Positions 20,163 to 33,570 of a stretch of 64,000 nt of DNA are shown here, one piece after another. Origin of the DNA: Sipunculus nudus (Eukaryota; Annelida; Sipuncula; Golfingiida; Sipunculidae). Under the pieces are notes generated by a model. It did no database searches. It saw nothing but the letters and a program-made list of their open reading frames with translations, and was not told where the DNA came from. Location: positions 58,471,953 through 58,535,952 of the forward strand of contig CM049311.1 in NCBI GenBank assembly GCA_026874595.1. Direction: 5' to 3'. The stretch's first letter is position 1. Each line of letters opens with the position of its first letter. A program made the position numbers and the translations under genes.

Positions 20163-22196
20163 TAGACATTTCTTGGCACCGCAGGTGCCAGAGTATCCCC
20201 AGACATAGTAGCCCCCCCCCCCCCCTTTAAGAATAGACCCCCATTTTTAGCAGCATATACTGACACTTGGCATATTTATTGTTTCTTCCATCTAACAATC
20301 CACAATCTTGTTGAAGATGTTGGTTCTGTGACCTTGATCTTTTTAAAGATGTGTCCTGTGACCTTGACCTTTGACCTCATGACCCCAAAATCAATTTGGG
20401 TCTTGCTTTTCCAATGGGTCAAAAACAAGTCAAAATTGAAATCCATACATCAATAAAAGAAGGAATTATCATCCAGAAACTAATTTTTGGACAGATGGCT
20501 CCTGTGACCTTCACCTTTGACCTTGTGACCTCAAAATTGATAGGGTTCTTTCTCTCTTGGCAGGTGAACTATATGTGCAAGATGAAAGATTTGAGATGAA
20601 ATGTTTGGCTGAAAATGCATCCACATCTTTTTAAAGATGTGTCCTGTGACCTTGACCTTTGACCTCATGACCACAAAATCAATTTTGGTCTTGCTTTTCC
20701 AATGGGACATATACAAGTCAAGTTTGAAATCCATACATCAATAAAAGCAGGAATTATCATCCAGAAACTAATTTTTGGGACAGATGGCTCCTGTGACCTT
20801 CACCTTTGACCTTGTGACCACTAATTTGATAGGGTCTTCCACTCTTGGCAGGTGAACTATATGTGCAAGATGAAAGATCTGAGATGAATCGTTTGGCTGA
20901 AAATGCATCCAAAATCTTTTTAAAGATGTGTCCTGTGACCTTGACCTTTGACCTCATGACCACAAAATCAATTTTGGTCTTGCTTTTCCAATGGGACATA
21001 TACAAGTCAAGTTTGAAATCCATACATCAATAAAAGCAGGAATTATCATCCAGGAACTAATTTTTGGACAGATGGCTCCTGTGACCTTCATCTTTGACCT
21101 TGTGACCTCAAACTGATAGGGGTCTTTCTCTCTTGGCAGATGACGTATATGTGCAAGATGAAAGGACTGAGATGAAAAGTGTGGCTGAAAATGCATCCAC
21201 AATCTTTTTAAAGATGTGTCCTGTGACCTTGAACTTTGACCTCATGACCCCAAAATCAATTGGAGTCTTGCTTTTTCAATGGGACATATATAAGTCAAGT
21301 TTGAAATCAATAAATCAATAAAAGCAGGAATTATCATCCAGAAACTAATTTTTTGACAGATAGCTCCTGTGGACTTGACCTTTGAACTTGTGACCCCAAA
21401 ATTTATATGGATCATCCACTATTGGCAAGTGAGCTATATGTTCAAGATGGAAGACCTAGGATGAAAGTATGGCTTAAAATGCATCCACAGTATCTTTTAA
21501 AATGCCAGTCCTGTGACCTTGACCTTTGACCTTATGACCCTAGAACCTATAGGGTTCTTACTTTAGTGGTGGGCCATACATAAGTCATGTTTGAAATCCA
21601 TATGGCTATCAACACTGGAGATATCATAAGAGGTGTGTGATTTTCACCATATATGGCAATATTCAAGGTCAAGGCCACTATCATAGGAAAGGTCATGACC
21701 CCAATTTAAATAAACATCATCCCATAACCCATACCTATGTATATGCATTATATAAAAGAAATCTGTCCATTAGTTTTTGACTTATAATGCTCACAGTACT
21801 GTAAGGTGGCATTTTGGGGGTATTAAACGGCACGAAAACAAGTAAAGAATAATAGGTAGCGCCACCAGTTTCTGGAACATGACAACCCTATCCATGATCT
21901 TCCATCAACTTGATTTTGGGATAAATCCATGCAAGATTTCTTGAGATATTAAAGAATTGGTGTGATTTTCCCCAAAATTGGACCTATTCAAGGTCAAGGA
22001 CACTCTCCTAGTAAAGGTCATGACCTCATTTTAAATAGGCGTCGTCCTCTTACCCATATCAATACATATACCAAGTTTGGTAAAGTTCCGTGAAACATTT
22101 TTTGGGTTATCGAGCCAACAAGATTTATATGCGGCGGCGGCGGCGGGACCGGTATGAAAACATAGTATCCCCCGACTTTGTCTGGGGATACAATTA
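20163..22196 (+). mobile_element. DR1-family element B
   Basis: It has the same ends as element A (TAGACATTTCTTGGCACC at left; GTATCCCCCGACTTTGTCTG at right, with (GGC)n at about 22131). Inside are about five ~295-base units, each with CCTGTGACCTTGACCTTTGA. Perfect TGACCTTTGACCT sites are at 20365-20377, 20653-20665 and 20942-20954. The short frames on both strands repeat because the DNA repeats. No protein-coding gene. Confidence 0.7.
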
Positions 22197-23456
22197 TGAC
22201 GAATTATTCATATATGAACATATATTTATACCGAATTACAGATAAAAAGTCACATTTGCCAAACAAAACTAACAACAACAACAACAAAAATGATATATTG
22301 TATAAACAATTTTCCCATGGTAAACATATTTTTAATAAGGCCTTAGAATATTATTCCTATTATTCTCCAAAAAATTCTTTAGCATGTTTATTTCTGAAAG
22401 TATAGCTGACGTGTTTGGATAAACAAACCTTAAAAGTATGTGAAGACCCATCAAATATCCGGTTAGTTATCATTGTGACACCAAAGTATTGTGATCCCTA
22501 ACCCTTATTATATATGCGCGGAATTTGCCGAAAATTGAACTCGGACGAAATTCTTTATTGGTAGATATTTAAAATTACTTTCATTGAAATCCATCACATC
22601 CCGGGCCTGCTAATTTATCCCGGCATCAGCAGACGGCATCACCAAAATCCGGACGGACATATGGAGGGACGGACTGACATTGTACACCATATATAATACG
22701 ACCCATTATAAAACGGGAGTATAAAATATTATAAACATACATACAGGATATGATATAATAGGGTTGTTGGCATGAGAGTTATTATAGGTGGATATAGAGG
22801 CTTAATTGTATGTAACCCGAGGAAGAGAAATCAAATATAAGGTTACTACTTTTGATTAAATACCGTGTGCGATCACAATTGAGGACAGTTATTCCACTTT
22901 CAAAACGGCTCATGTGACATGGACATGAATTTTAATTAAAGCTGCACATTTTCAGGAGAACAGACCAGAATTATGAACACAGGTTGAATTACACAGGTTG
23001 AACAAACAAACGGCGGTCACCATGACACGGTTATGTTCCATGCCGTGAGTTTCATCGTGGACTGGCGTGTACAGGGTGAATCAGCCGGATGACAGAAAAA
23101 AACCCTGACCAGACAACCTTTGCTTTCTGAGTAATAGCAGGCATGGAGACCTAGCGGGATGGCCCGTCAGAGCACCGATTCAATCAAGATATTACGGCTG
23201 ACAAGCGACCGTGCATGATCAAGCGTTGAGGGAACTGACGCATACGGTGAGCGCCTCCCGTCAAGACCGTATGACTAATACATCTCACGTATTCACGGGG
23301 TTCGCACGATATTTTTCAAATGAATCCACAGAAGGACTGGTCCTCGATGGAATAGGGAAATTCCACAGACTGGATATTAATCACAACTAAGAAAAAAACC
23401 CTGTCTATTAGAAAGTCTATAGAATAGTAGGTTCGTATACGTGAAACTCCATTTCG
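22197..23456. other. Unannotated stretch with a moderately GC-rich segment
   Basis: Nothing recognised. About 23030-23290 is richer in GC than its surroundings and has no frame or repeat signal; it could be a conserved noncoding element. Confidence 0.35.
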
Positions 23457-24190
23457 ACTCTCACTGTACATAACTGTGTTCTCTATACACTCTCACTGTA
23501 CATAACCTCGTTCTCTACACTCTCTATGTACATAGCTGTGTTCTCTACACTCTCTCTGTACATAACTGTGTTCTTTTCACTCTCACTGTACATAACCTCG
23601 TTCTCTACACTTTTACTGTACATAACCGTGTTCTCTACACCCTGACTATACATTACTGTGTTCTGTACACTCTTACTGTACATTACTGTGTTCTGTACAC
23701 TCTCACTGTACATAACTACGTTCTCTACACTCTCACTGTACATAGCTGTATTCTCTACACTCTCTCTGTACATAACTGTGTTCTCTACACTCTCACTGTA
23801 CATAACTATGTTCTCTACACTCTCTCTGTACACAACTGTGGTCTCTACACTCTCACTGTACATAACTATGTTCTCTACACTCTCACTGTACATAGCTGTA
23901 TTCTCTACACTCTTTCTGTACATAACTGTTTTCTCTACAATCTCACTGTCTATAACTGAGTTCTCTACACTCTCGCTGTACATAGCCGTGTTCTCTACAA
24001 TTTCACTGTACCTGGCTGTTCTGCATATATTCACTCTAAATAGCTGTGTTCTCTTCACACTGTTATAAGCCGTTTTCTCTACACTATCACTGCACAAAAC
24101 TGTATTCTGCATTGTTTCTCCCTACACAGATGTGTCTCTACACTCACACTCTACAAAATTGTGTACTCTACACTCTCACTATACATATGA
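23457..24190. repeat. 30-bp minisatellite
   Basis: Units of the form TTCTCTACACTCTCACTGTA followed by CATAACTGTG repeat about 24 times with point variants and fray at the right. Because 30 is divisible by three, both strands stay open (209 and 136 residues). I treat these as artefacts. Confidence 0.92.
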
Positions 24191-25898
24191 ACGTATGCAA
24201 AAGAAAAAGTCCCTGACTTAGTAAAGATTAAAGAATCGGACAGAAGTGCTGTTTTTGTAAGTGATGAAATGGAATTTTCTTGAATATGTATTTGCTACTT
24301 ACTATTCGGACATGTCTCATCAAAGTTACATGAGAAGGAGTGTTGGCATGTTTCCAGCCCGTCTTGAATATATTTGAAGGGCCATAAAACTGGTTACTCG
24401 ATGGCATAAAGAGAAACCACTGAAAAGACCCGTCACGTCTGAAAGACCTATCTTCGGAACCACTAACATCATGACCTCCTAAGTCTCGTGGATATACATC
24501 ATATATATATCCTATCCATGTATACCAGAATTTACATATGAAGTCTGTTCATGACAAATGTAAGAAACCAATACAGTCTTGTTGATCTATTGGGTGTACT
24601 ACTAATTTGTCTATTGTAAATGGAAAACACTTCGCCCAGTCTATATTTAAGATGACCCACTAGGGAAATGTCAATATGGAAGCTTTCACATTAAAGTGGA
24701 TCAGAGGAAAAATAAAGGTTGTGTCTAGAATCCAGGGTTTCTTTCCAATGTCATAATCTAGTAAAACAACAATACATCACTCCTTGAGCCTGTACGTCAA
24801 CTTGGTCAAACGCCTCTTTTACAAAATAAGGTTTATAAATATAAAAGCAAATAGAGACAGTATAGATACAGTAAAAGATATGCACACCAAGAGGTGCCAA
24901 AGTGAAAATAATATTTCAGACACCTTTGCAAATGGCAAAATAGAAATGCATGAGTCTGAATTCAGTGGCGAGCGCTGAGCTTGTAACATACGAATCGTGT
25001 TTTTTTTTTTTGCCACCCACTCCCCGCAGTAAGAACCTCGCTCAAGGTCTTCAGCACAAGGCTCTTCCTCTTCCAGCAGTAAAGTGCATGGCACTCTCTA
25101 TGGACCGTAGAAAATATGGATGCATTTGTAGGTCTGCATGGAAAAATGTCATGCTATAATAGACTGTCATTCCCTGTGGAATAAGACCATCTTAACATTT
25201 ATACGCGAATGTAGCCTTGTGGTGCAGGCGGTTGTACAGGAAGTAGCGCTTTTCATCCAACAACATATAAAGAGAGCCTGCCGATATGTCAGAGAAGAAG
25301 ATCTTGTAATATCGAAAATCGCATAGAAAATATTGAGTAGAAAAAAAATTATTATTGTTGACAGAGCTTGCAGTTCGAACCAACCGTTAAATTTATGTTA
25401 GCAAACGGACAGCATTAATTATGCCTATACTATATAACTCCATATGTTATAATATAGGTGAACCTGTGCATGTACCTCTAACCTCATATACATGTATGTC
25501 TTCCAAGGGCCATATGATAAACAGCCAAGTTGTGGAAATGGCGGCAGTTGCCATGCCATAGAAATGGTATTTATGCATTGATTAGTATGTTTTCATGTAT
25601 TATTTGTACTAATTTCTCACTTTAAGCCTAATTTTAAGACTTCAGTCTTTGTCCTAGAGATACCTCAATGTAACCTGTCCTAGAAGTAACGAATAAGCTC
25701 AAACTGAACTTCAACTGACAAATAAATCTATGTTTATACAGTTTTTTTTATTTACAAGTTGGCTACCATCTCGGTCTGGGTATCGGTCAGCCTATTCAAG
25801 TAAAATACGAATTGCGATACCCGATAGATACGTATTATCGATTTTGTGTGTGTCATTTTTTTATTAAAAGCCTCTGTGGTCAGTTTTTCGTGAACAAG
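24191..25898. other. Unannotated stretch
   Basis: Only short frames without domains. Nothing recognised. Confidence 0.45.
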
Positions 25899-28800
25899 TA
25901 GATATTTCTTGGCATTGAAGGTGCCATAGTAACCCTAGATAATACCCCCCCCCCCCCTAAAAAAATAGGCCACCCATCTTCAGCAGCATTTACTGACACT
26001 TGGCAACCGACTATGGTTATTTCCATCTATCAACTTGAGAAACAAAATTTTCCTCCAAATATGGGGCCAATACGATTATCACTCTTGAGAAAAAGGGGTT
26101 AATTTATACTATAACAAGGCCTACAGGCCTAATGCGAACCTGTGCAAAGTTTGGGAGTATGAATGGAGGTTTATTTTTAAAATTTAATATTGATCCTCTT
26201 TAGTCCTGCATATCTTCCTTAGTCATTATGAGGTCAGCAAAATCGACGTTTCGGACATGCAAGTTTCAGATTAGGACATTTTAAAACTAGAATATGGGTA
26301 GTCGACAAGCCACTATGTATATCCGCAGAAATCAGAGTGGGACGGGTGAAGTGAGGCATGGATTAAGTGGCATGGGGAATAGAGTGAGGTGTGTTGCATA
26401 TTAGCATGGATGTCTGCAGCGTAAACGTGAATGTAGGTGGTGCCACCTGTCATACAATCGAGAAAATTGTCCAGGATGTATAAACCTGCAAAATTTCAGT
26501 TGGATGAAGAGCTATTTGAGATCTATACACATGCAAAATTTTGGCCCAATCGGCCAAACGGTTCCCGAGATATGAGCTTGGATATCTGCAGAGTAAACGT
26601 GAATGTAGGTGGCGCCACCTGTCATAAAATCGAGAAAGCTGTCCAGGATGTATAAACCTGCAAAATTTCAGGTGGAAAAGTCAAACCACTGCTGAGATAT
26701 GAGTGATTTTATCCCAAGGCAGATAAACAGATGGACGCTGTGCAAAAATGTTTGCAGGTGGCGCCACAATTTTTAGTGTATGTTATAAAGCTATCAAAGG
26801 GCTACATTAGAGATATGTAGGTTTATGTATGAAAACAGACACACAAATGGACGCTGGGCAGCGAGGAAAGGTCAGAGGTCAACTAAACATGAGGGCGCAG
26901 CAGTTCACATGTGACCTGATGATAAACCCGATTCGCTTAAAATGCAAACCAAGTTTATTCAAATAGTTTAAAGATATAGTTCCAATAATCTGGGAATTCT
27001 GCATCTAGACATAGTGTCTAGACGTCTAGACGCCGTGTCTAGACGTCTAGACATATTGTCTAGACACCCGCCAGAGCCAGGTCAGTTGCCATGGTGATGC
27101 CTGGACCCCACCTGTTTGTACTGAGTGACCTCTTGACTTGGCTGCTGAAACTCAGCATGTTGTCAAATCTGTTTTCAAACAAAGAACGTCTTTTTCAATT
27201 GGCTACAATGCTTTTTTTAAGCTGTATTTACCCAATCTATTCTTATAAAACTGACAGAACCCTACCATAGAATAATTCTTGTAAAGATTAAATCAATCAG
27301 CTTAACAGTTTCATCATAAATCAGTGTATAAGCTAGAAGAGTTTAAAATTACATTTTCGCCTGTAAAAAACACATCAATGTAGGTGGTGCCACCAATACC
27401 TCAATTTCAGATATGACATATGTGACAAACATTGGTATAAAATTCGGTGATTATAGCTCTAGCCGTTTCTGAGATTTTAATTTTAGTGTGCTTTTTTGAA
27501 CAGATGACTAAGTTCAACCTCCTGTAACTCGGCCGAAAATCTCCGCACTGGAACCATTCGAACAAATTTGAGAATGATTGTTCAAGGGATCATTTCTGTG
27601 AAATACTGGACAATTTGGCTGGAGAGTTTCGGAGAAGATTTTTAAAGCTATTTTAGCTTTTCCTTATAAAATCTTAGAAATTGCAGTTAGAAAAAGATAA
27701 ACAAAATCCGTTAGAGTTTTTCAGATGACTGATTTATTTGCAAAAAAATTTGGTGATGCTAGCTTCTGCCGTTTTTGAGATAGCTATGGTTAACGTACAG
27801 ATGACGCACGACGCACGACTGACGACGCCACATCATTGCATAAACTCACAGGTTTGATAACAATGGTAAGGTAGGTTGCGCCACCTGTCTGGTTGACGAG
27901 AAAATTTCCAAGATGGATGTACATGCCAAATTGGAGACCAACACATTGAACGACTCCTCAGATATTGGCAATTTTCACCTAAAACAAATGGACAGATGGA
28001 CACCACGCCAAAAAAATGGCAGATGGCGCCACCAGTCTTGAGTACAAGATAGAGGAGGCCAAGATCGATGGACATGCACAGTTTCAGACGAATACGGCAC
28101 ACAGCTCCTAGGAAAAGAGCATTAATTTATTATAAGGTAAGGTAGGAAGGTAGGTCGCGCCACCTGTCTTGTTCACGAGAAAATTTTCCAAGATGGATAC
28201 ACATGCCAATTTTCAGACCAATACCTTGAACCAGACCGGGCATCTGAGTTATTTTCACCCAAAGCACACGAACAAATTGACGCCACGGCAAAACAATTGC
28301 AGATGGCGCCACAAGTCTTGAGTCCAAGATCAATGGACATGCAAATTTTCAGCCCAATCTGTTCATTAGTTTTAGACTTAAAATGTAAACAGTACTGTCA
28401 AGTGGCAATGATGGGGTATTAAAAGGTGCGAAAACAAGTAAAAGACAGAAGGTGGCGCCACCTGTCTTCCGCAGAAGACAAAGCTGTCCAAGATCTTCGG
28501 TCAATTTGATTTTTTGACCAACCCATGCATCCCTTATTGAGATATTTATGAGTTGTGTGATTTTCACCATATATTGCAATATTCAAGGTCAAGGCTAATC
28601 TCATAGGAAAGGTCATGACCCCAATTTAAATACATGTATACATCATCCCATAACCCATTTCTATGTATATGCATAATATGAAAGAAATCTGTCCAATAGT
28701 TTTTGACTTATAATGCTCACAGTACTGTTATGTGACAATGATGGGGTATTAAACGGCACGAAAACAAGAAAAGGATACTAGGTGGCGCCACCATTGATTT

Positions 28801-29070
28801 TTGGCTCAATCCAAGCAAGATTTCTTGAGATATTTAAGAAATTGTGTGATTTTCCCCCAAATGGACCTATTCAAGGTCAAGGTCACTCTCTAAGTAAAAG
28901 TCGTGACCCCATTGAAACAGTCTTCGTCCTCTCACCCATATCTATGCAAATGTCAAGTTTGGTAAAGATCCGTGGAATATTTTTTGCGTTATCGCGTCCA
29001 AACGAAATCTCTGCGGAGGCGGCGGCGTGCTTAAACCATAGTATCCCGACTTTTTCTGGGGATACAATTA
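25899..29070 (+). mobile_element. DR1-family element C (longest, composite)
   Basis: Left end TAGATATTTCTTGGCATTG; right end GTATCCCGACTTTTTCTGGG with the expected GGC-rich run at about 29013. The interior differs: direct repeats of about 165 bases with GGTGGCGCCACCTGTCATA (26425-26700) and about 270 bases with AAGATGGAT...ATGGCGCCACCAGTCTTGAG (27866-28350). The right third (28360-29070) matches elements A, B, D and E. It may be a composite with nested insertions. Confidence 0.6.
27004..27066. repeat. Cluster of GTCTAGAC palindromes
   Basis: The 8-base GTCTAGAC or a one-base variant occurs six times. Two pairs join head to tail into perfect 16-base palindromes at 27016-27031 and 27037-27052. 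Confidence 0.9.
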
Positions 29071-30284
29071 AAAAGACCAGTTGTATGCAGCATAGCAATA
29101 TAAGAAATATAAAGTAGCATAAGCTATATAAATAGTCACATTATAGTTTAGGTTACGTTTATCTGTGTTTCCTGGCGGTCATTGTGTTTCATCTATACGA
29201 CGTTACGACATGCAAGGGTATCGGTAACCGTATCGACGTGGTGTATCGACATGTATCGATATACAGGTAAATTGATACAGCGCTACTACCATCATGTACA
29301 ACTGCATGTATACCTTTGGTATTAAAGTTAACTGATGTTTACATGTACTTAGTGACACTCCTAGTTAAAAATTGATATATGAATAATTATCATGATATTC
29401 ATAAGGCCTGACGCTGTGTTTCACAGACTGTAGTTGGCTTACGTCGACCGCTACCCCAAATATACAACTGACTGTTACCGACAAAAAAGGCTGAACGTTA
29501 AGCTGATCTGCCGGAAACGGAACAGATAAAGCTAAAATTTGTATGACCTCTTTTCCGTTGTATGTTAGGATTTCTTCACAACGCTCTGCACAGCTTATGG
29601 TGAGCTTTCCTGTGTTGTATACAGTTGAGTATACAGCGAACCATCCATTACCTAATACTGCAGAAAATGTCAGATAACGAACAAATTATATATTTCATGA
29701 CTTACGTTATGAAATCTAAACTGAAAGGTCATAGTAAAAAAAATCCTGTTTCTTTTTAACTTTTTGCTTACCCAAAATCATGCGATCGAATGGGAAAGCT
29801 TACCACGCAGCTTTGCAATGAATGAAGAGCGCATATTACGGCCGATGGCCAACAAGTGACCCATGGGTAATGACACTAAGCGGATCGACAGGCATGAGCT
29901 ATAACATGTTATGCTCATTAACATTTGGCAAAAAATTGATTGCTGAGATAACAGAGCTATATAGCATTGTGACATACTGATATCTATCAGTCTAAAAACT
30001 TCATAAAGCATCTGAAATTTAAAAAAAAAATGGATTAAAGGGGTCAAATCACCTATCTGACTTTTATAAAAAAAAAGGTAACTCCTTGGAGCTTTTATAA
30101 AAATGGGCCAGAAAACGTGGATATTACCGCCCACAGGCGGCTAGTTTTGCTTATATCAACATGTTTATAGTATGTGGTAGCCCGCCAAAATAATCATAAC
30201 AAATTCAACAAGGGCATTTAGCTGCAGGTCAAGTAAGCCAGAACTTTGCAAATTGTGTTTTGCAACAAGTGACCTTTCCCATGC

Positions 30285-30287
<3 letters not shown>
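29071..30287. other. Unannotated stretch
   Basis: Nothing recognised. A short run rich in ATCGAC/GTATCG lies at 29218-29275. Confidence 0.4.

Positions 30288-30355
<68 letters not shown>
30288..30355. repeat. (AT)n microsatellite
   Basis: About 34 AT units. Confidence 0.95.
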
Positions 30356-30358
<3 letters not shown>

Positions 30359-33300
30359 ATTAACGTACCACCTTAGGTTACATGATTTTCCCGTTTTTAA
30401 AACATTGCTGTGCTTACAAAAATGTTGTTGATAAACAAGGTCAGACGTCCTTCACGAAAGCTTATAAGAACTCTTCACAACCGTAATTACCCTTTGATCA
30501 TCAATATATACCCAGAGGAAGCCAGAAATCACATGAATTCTTTTTCAAAAGCTAGGGAAATGGGCACCTTTAAGCTATATGATATTAATATGAAGAGCAC
30601 AATTGAAGCCAAATTTCACGGCAACCGGGCGTGAATGATCAAGACGTTGGTGCTTTTATACGAATTTGTTCTCAAATGGAGTGATCAAAATGAAATTTCT
30701 TTACTGTTTAGGCACATTCAACAATCTCTTGTAAAATCTCTGAAGGGTTAAAAAAATATTTATTTGACTGTTAGACATTATTTCACTTATTTCACGCTAA
30801 ATCTCAATAAATGACACGACTGCTGTAGTAGCGGATCCGGGAGGATCCTTTTTTTCAGTCGCCGCAAACTTTTTAAGGGTATCAGGGCAATTCCCATTGG
30901 GTGAACCCAAAGGCGGGGAAATAACCATGATGGCTGTACTTTGCCATCCCTTAAGCACAGTCTTTAAATACAAGTGAAATTCCGTGAAGAGCGCTGTTGC
31001 TCTAGTATCAACAATAAAGTTGTCAAAAGATCAACAGGCATAGCATATATCATGGTAATCCCTACATTATCTAGATGTGTGTAATTGTTCGACTACCTGA
31101 ACCCCCTCCCCCCCCCCCACACACACACACATAAGGTTTTTTCTGTGTTGTACTATATCGTGTCATGTTTCACTTTGTCATCCAGTTGCTTAACAAGAAG
31201 GTGACCAGAAGTGAAATATATGAATTTGTACTTACAATGAAGCGGTCTCCCTATTGACTAAGAAATCGCCGAATGTTACAACATTTATAATTCTATAATT
31301 AAGAAAAATGTTGTGGTGTTTCAGATTAGCCCGCGGAAAGGTGCTAACAGACCAGCCAACCAATGAACAAAGGAGCTTTTTTCATGATAGTTCAAAGCAA
31401 ACTAGAAAAAAATGTCAAATCACAGTGAATTTTAATGTTTACCGTTATTACCGGGTTCTGAAGAACTGGGCCGATCGTATACGCTCATATTTCATTATTT
31501 CACGCTTCCAAATAGATTTCCTTCCGTCCCAAATTTTGTTAAGAAGTTTATTGGTCAACTGATGACGAATAGTGCCCTGTTCAAGGGCGGATTTTCAGAC
31601 GGCCAGATCACCTTTATTGAATAATTATACTGCACCACACGGCCACCATGAAACACAAAATGACATTGTTATTACAAAATTGTTTTGTATTTGTATACAC
31701 ACAGGCACTACCCTGTCTAATAAACTGAACGATAAGCGCGCACTATACCAAAAAGGATGATATTCGTAAATACTATACAAGCACAGCAGACAGAAAGACA
31801 AACCGAACACGCAACAGAAAAAAACAAACCAGAAGTCAAACTAACGGACAGTGTCTAACATCACTAAATCAAACTGAATGTAACATGTAAAAGCCATCAA
31901 ATTATTGGTTGTATCCAGATCATGTGTCTGTTATATCAAGTTGGACTGTCCTAACGTGTGCACCAACGCTCTCCTGATTTCTGATTCCTGATTTCAAGTA
32001 TTGCCTCTGCCACAGCAAGGCTGGATAAATCACGCAGTCATACACTAAATCTCATGAAATTAACACGGCATTTAGGGAAGGAGTCAATGAATAATCGATT
32101 AGTTTCGTGACGATCCTGCACATGATCCGGATTCAGAATCGTCATCAAGAATTATTCACAAAATCCGGTCACTTAGTTACAAATAAACATCTGACTATGG
32201 GCCGATATGTGAATGCAAACATTGGTTGTATAGGGGGCATTCCAAAACAGGGCCCCCATATGGTGGAGAACTGCGTTCAATGGAATGCAGATTTCTAGTC
32301 ATTTCTAATTATTATATATAATATTCAGGTCTGCTGGCAACTTAAATGAGTTATAGCTTTTTAGGTAACGCATAAACGTATATACAAACAAACACATGCA
32401 CATGGAGCTTGTAATGTAATACCAATACTTGTCGTCTTGTAGATTAACATGAGAAATATATTTCTGGAAATTAATAGCGACTGGAGGAGATGAAGTGCAG
32501 CATGCCAGGGAACATGGGGAGGGAGATGTACAGATGCAAGATCTATTGCTAATGACGGCCTTAATGAAGCGTAATGATGTTTTAATGAAGCATTTTATCA
32601 TAATCTCCTGTCTTCACCCTCTGAGTAAATATCAACTGCCGTCCCAAATCATACTCACTCCTAACAACCTGGAGTTTGTTCTAGCCAGAGGACGCTAACC
32701 CTGGTTAGACCTAGAAAGAAGATACACATCATAAAAGACGTCTAAACTCGGGTTTAAAATCTGGATTCTATATGTAAACAGAAATAAATGATGTTAAGCT
32801 TGTTTACTACATGATTTTAATCATCGAAATAAAATCTAGATCACAAAAGTTCTCGTGAACATTTAACAAGATTCCACTTTGATCGAAACCGATTTTAATA
32901 CTATTAACCTGCGATAAGGCTTCACTGTTTCGTTCTTCCAACTGATGTCGTACTTTTCCATAAGATTGTATGGCATTAGCACTAAACATATGTAGCTATC
33001 GAGTGAATTTATGACAAAATGAATTAACGTAGATGTTGTATAAAGCATTACCTCAAAAAAGCCCCAGCACTAATGTATGGGAGGATTTCTGCTTGTGTGT
33101 ATTGGACTGGAAAGTATTGCACATACCAGCAAAAATAGTTTGTACTCACTAGACTCAGTTTTTTGGCGCGTGCGTGAATCATTTCCTGGTAAGTTTATTT
33201 GATAGCGACTACATGTACCAATAATAAAAGTGAAGGTAAATTTTACGATATAAATGTTAGAATGTTAATACAAAGTCAAACTGAAACGCTTCCGATCAAA

Positions 33301-33366
33301 TTCGTCATACGTCTTCATATAGATCCTTTACCACCAGGGGTTGCTGCGTTCTTATCATCAGACCGT
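30356..33366. other. Unannotated 3-kb stretch
   Basis: No gene recognised. A 74-residue frame at 30410-30634 has a protein-like composition but no motif, splice context or homology I know. Confidence 0.35.
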
Positions 33367-33570
33367 CAGGGGCGTCAATACAGGGGGTGGATGGGGTCCC
33401 CATCCCCCCACTTTTTAGTAAAGGGGAGGCCAATGAAATTATCCCACTGCTATTAAGAGAATATTATCTATATATTGGAATGAATTACATTATAAAATTA
33501 GAATTACAGATTTTGGTTCGATTTTTGAGTTATGAAATATTATTATAACTATACCTGTTAAGAAGTAACT
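33367..33570 (+). repeat. CAGGGGCGTCAATA dispersed repeat, copy 1
   Basis: It begins CAGGGGCGTCAATA, has a run of Gs, then GGGG and CCCC stretches and CCCACTTTTTAGTAAAGGGG. The reverse complement at 58080-58252 begins with the same words. Confidence 0.55.

Noticed and set aside
20163-22196. Helitron classification of the DR1-family element
   Set aside because: There is a hairpin near the right end, but no 5' TC or 3' CTRR terminus is visible and the two ends are partly complementary.
23483-24112. 209-residue repetitive protein
   Set aside because: Explained by a 30-base minisatellite with no stop codon; no signal peptide, splice context or non-repeat part.
30410-30634. 74-residue frame with protein-like composition
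   Set aside because: No motif, no supporting neighbouring exons, and close to the chance length for this DNA.
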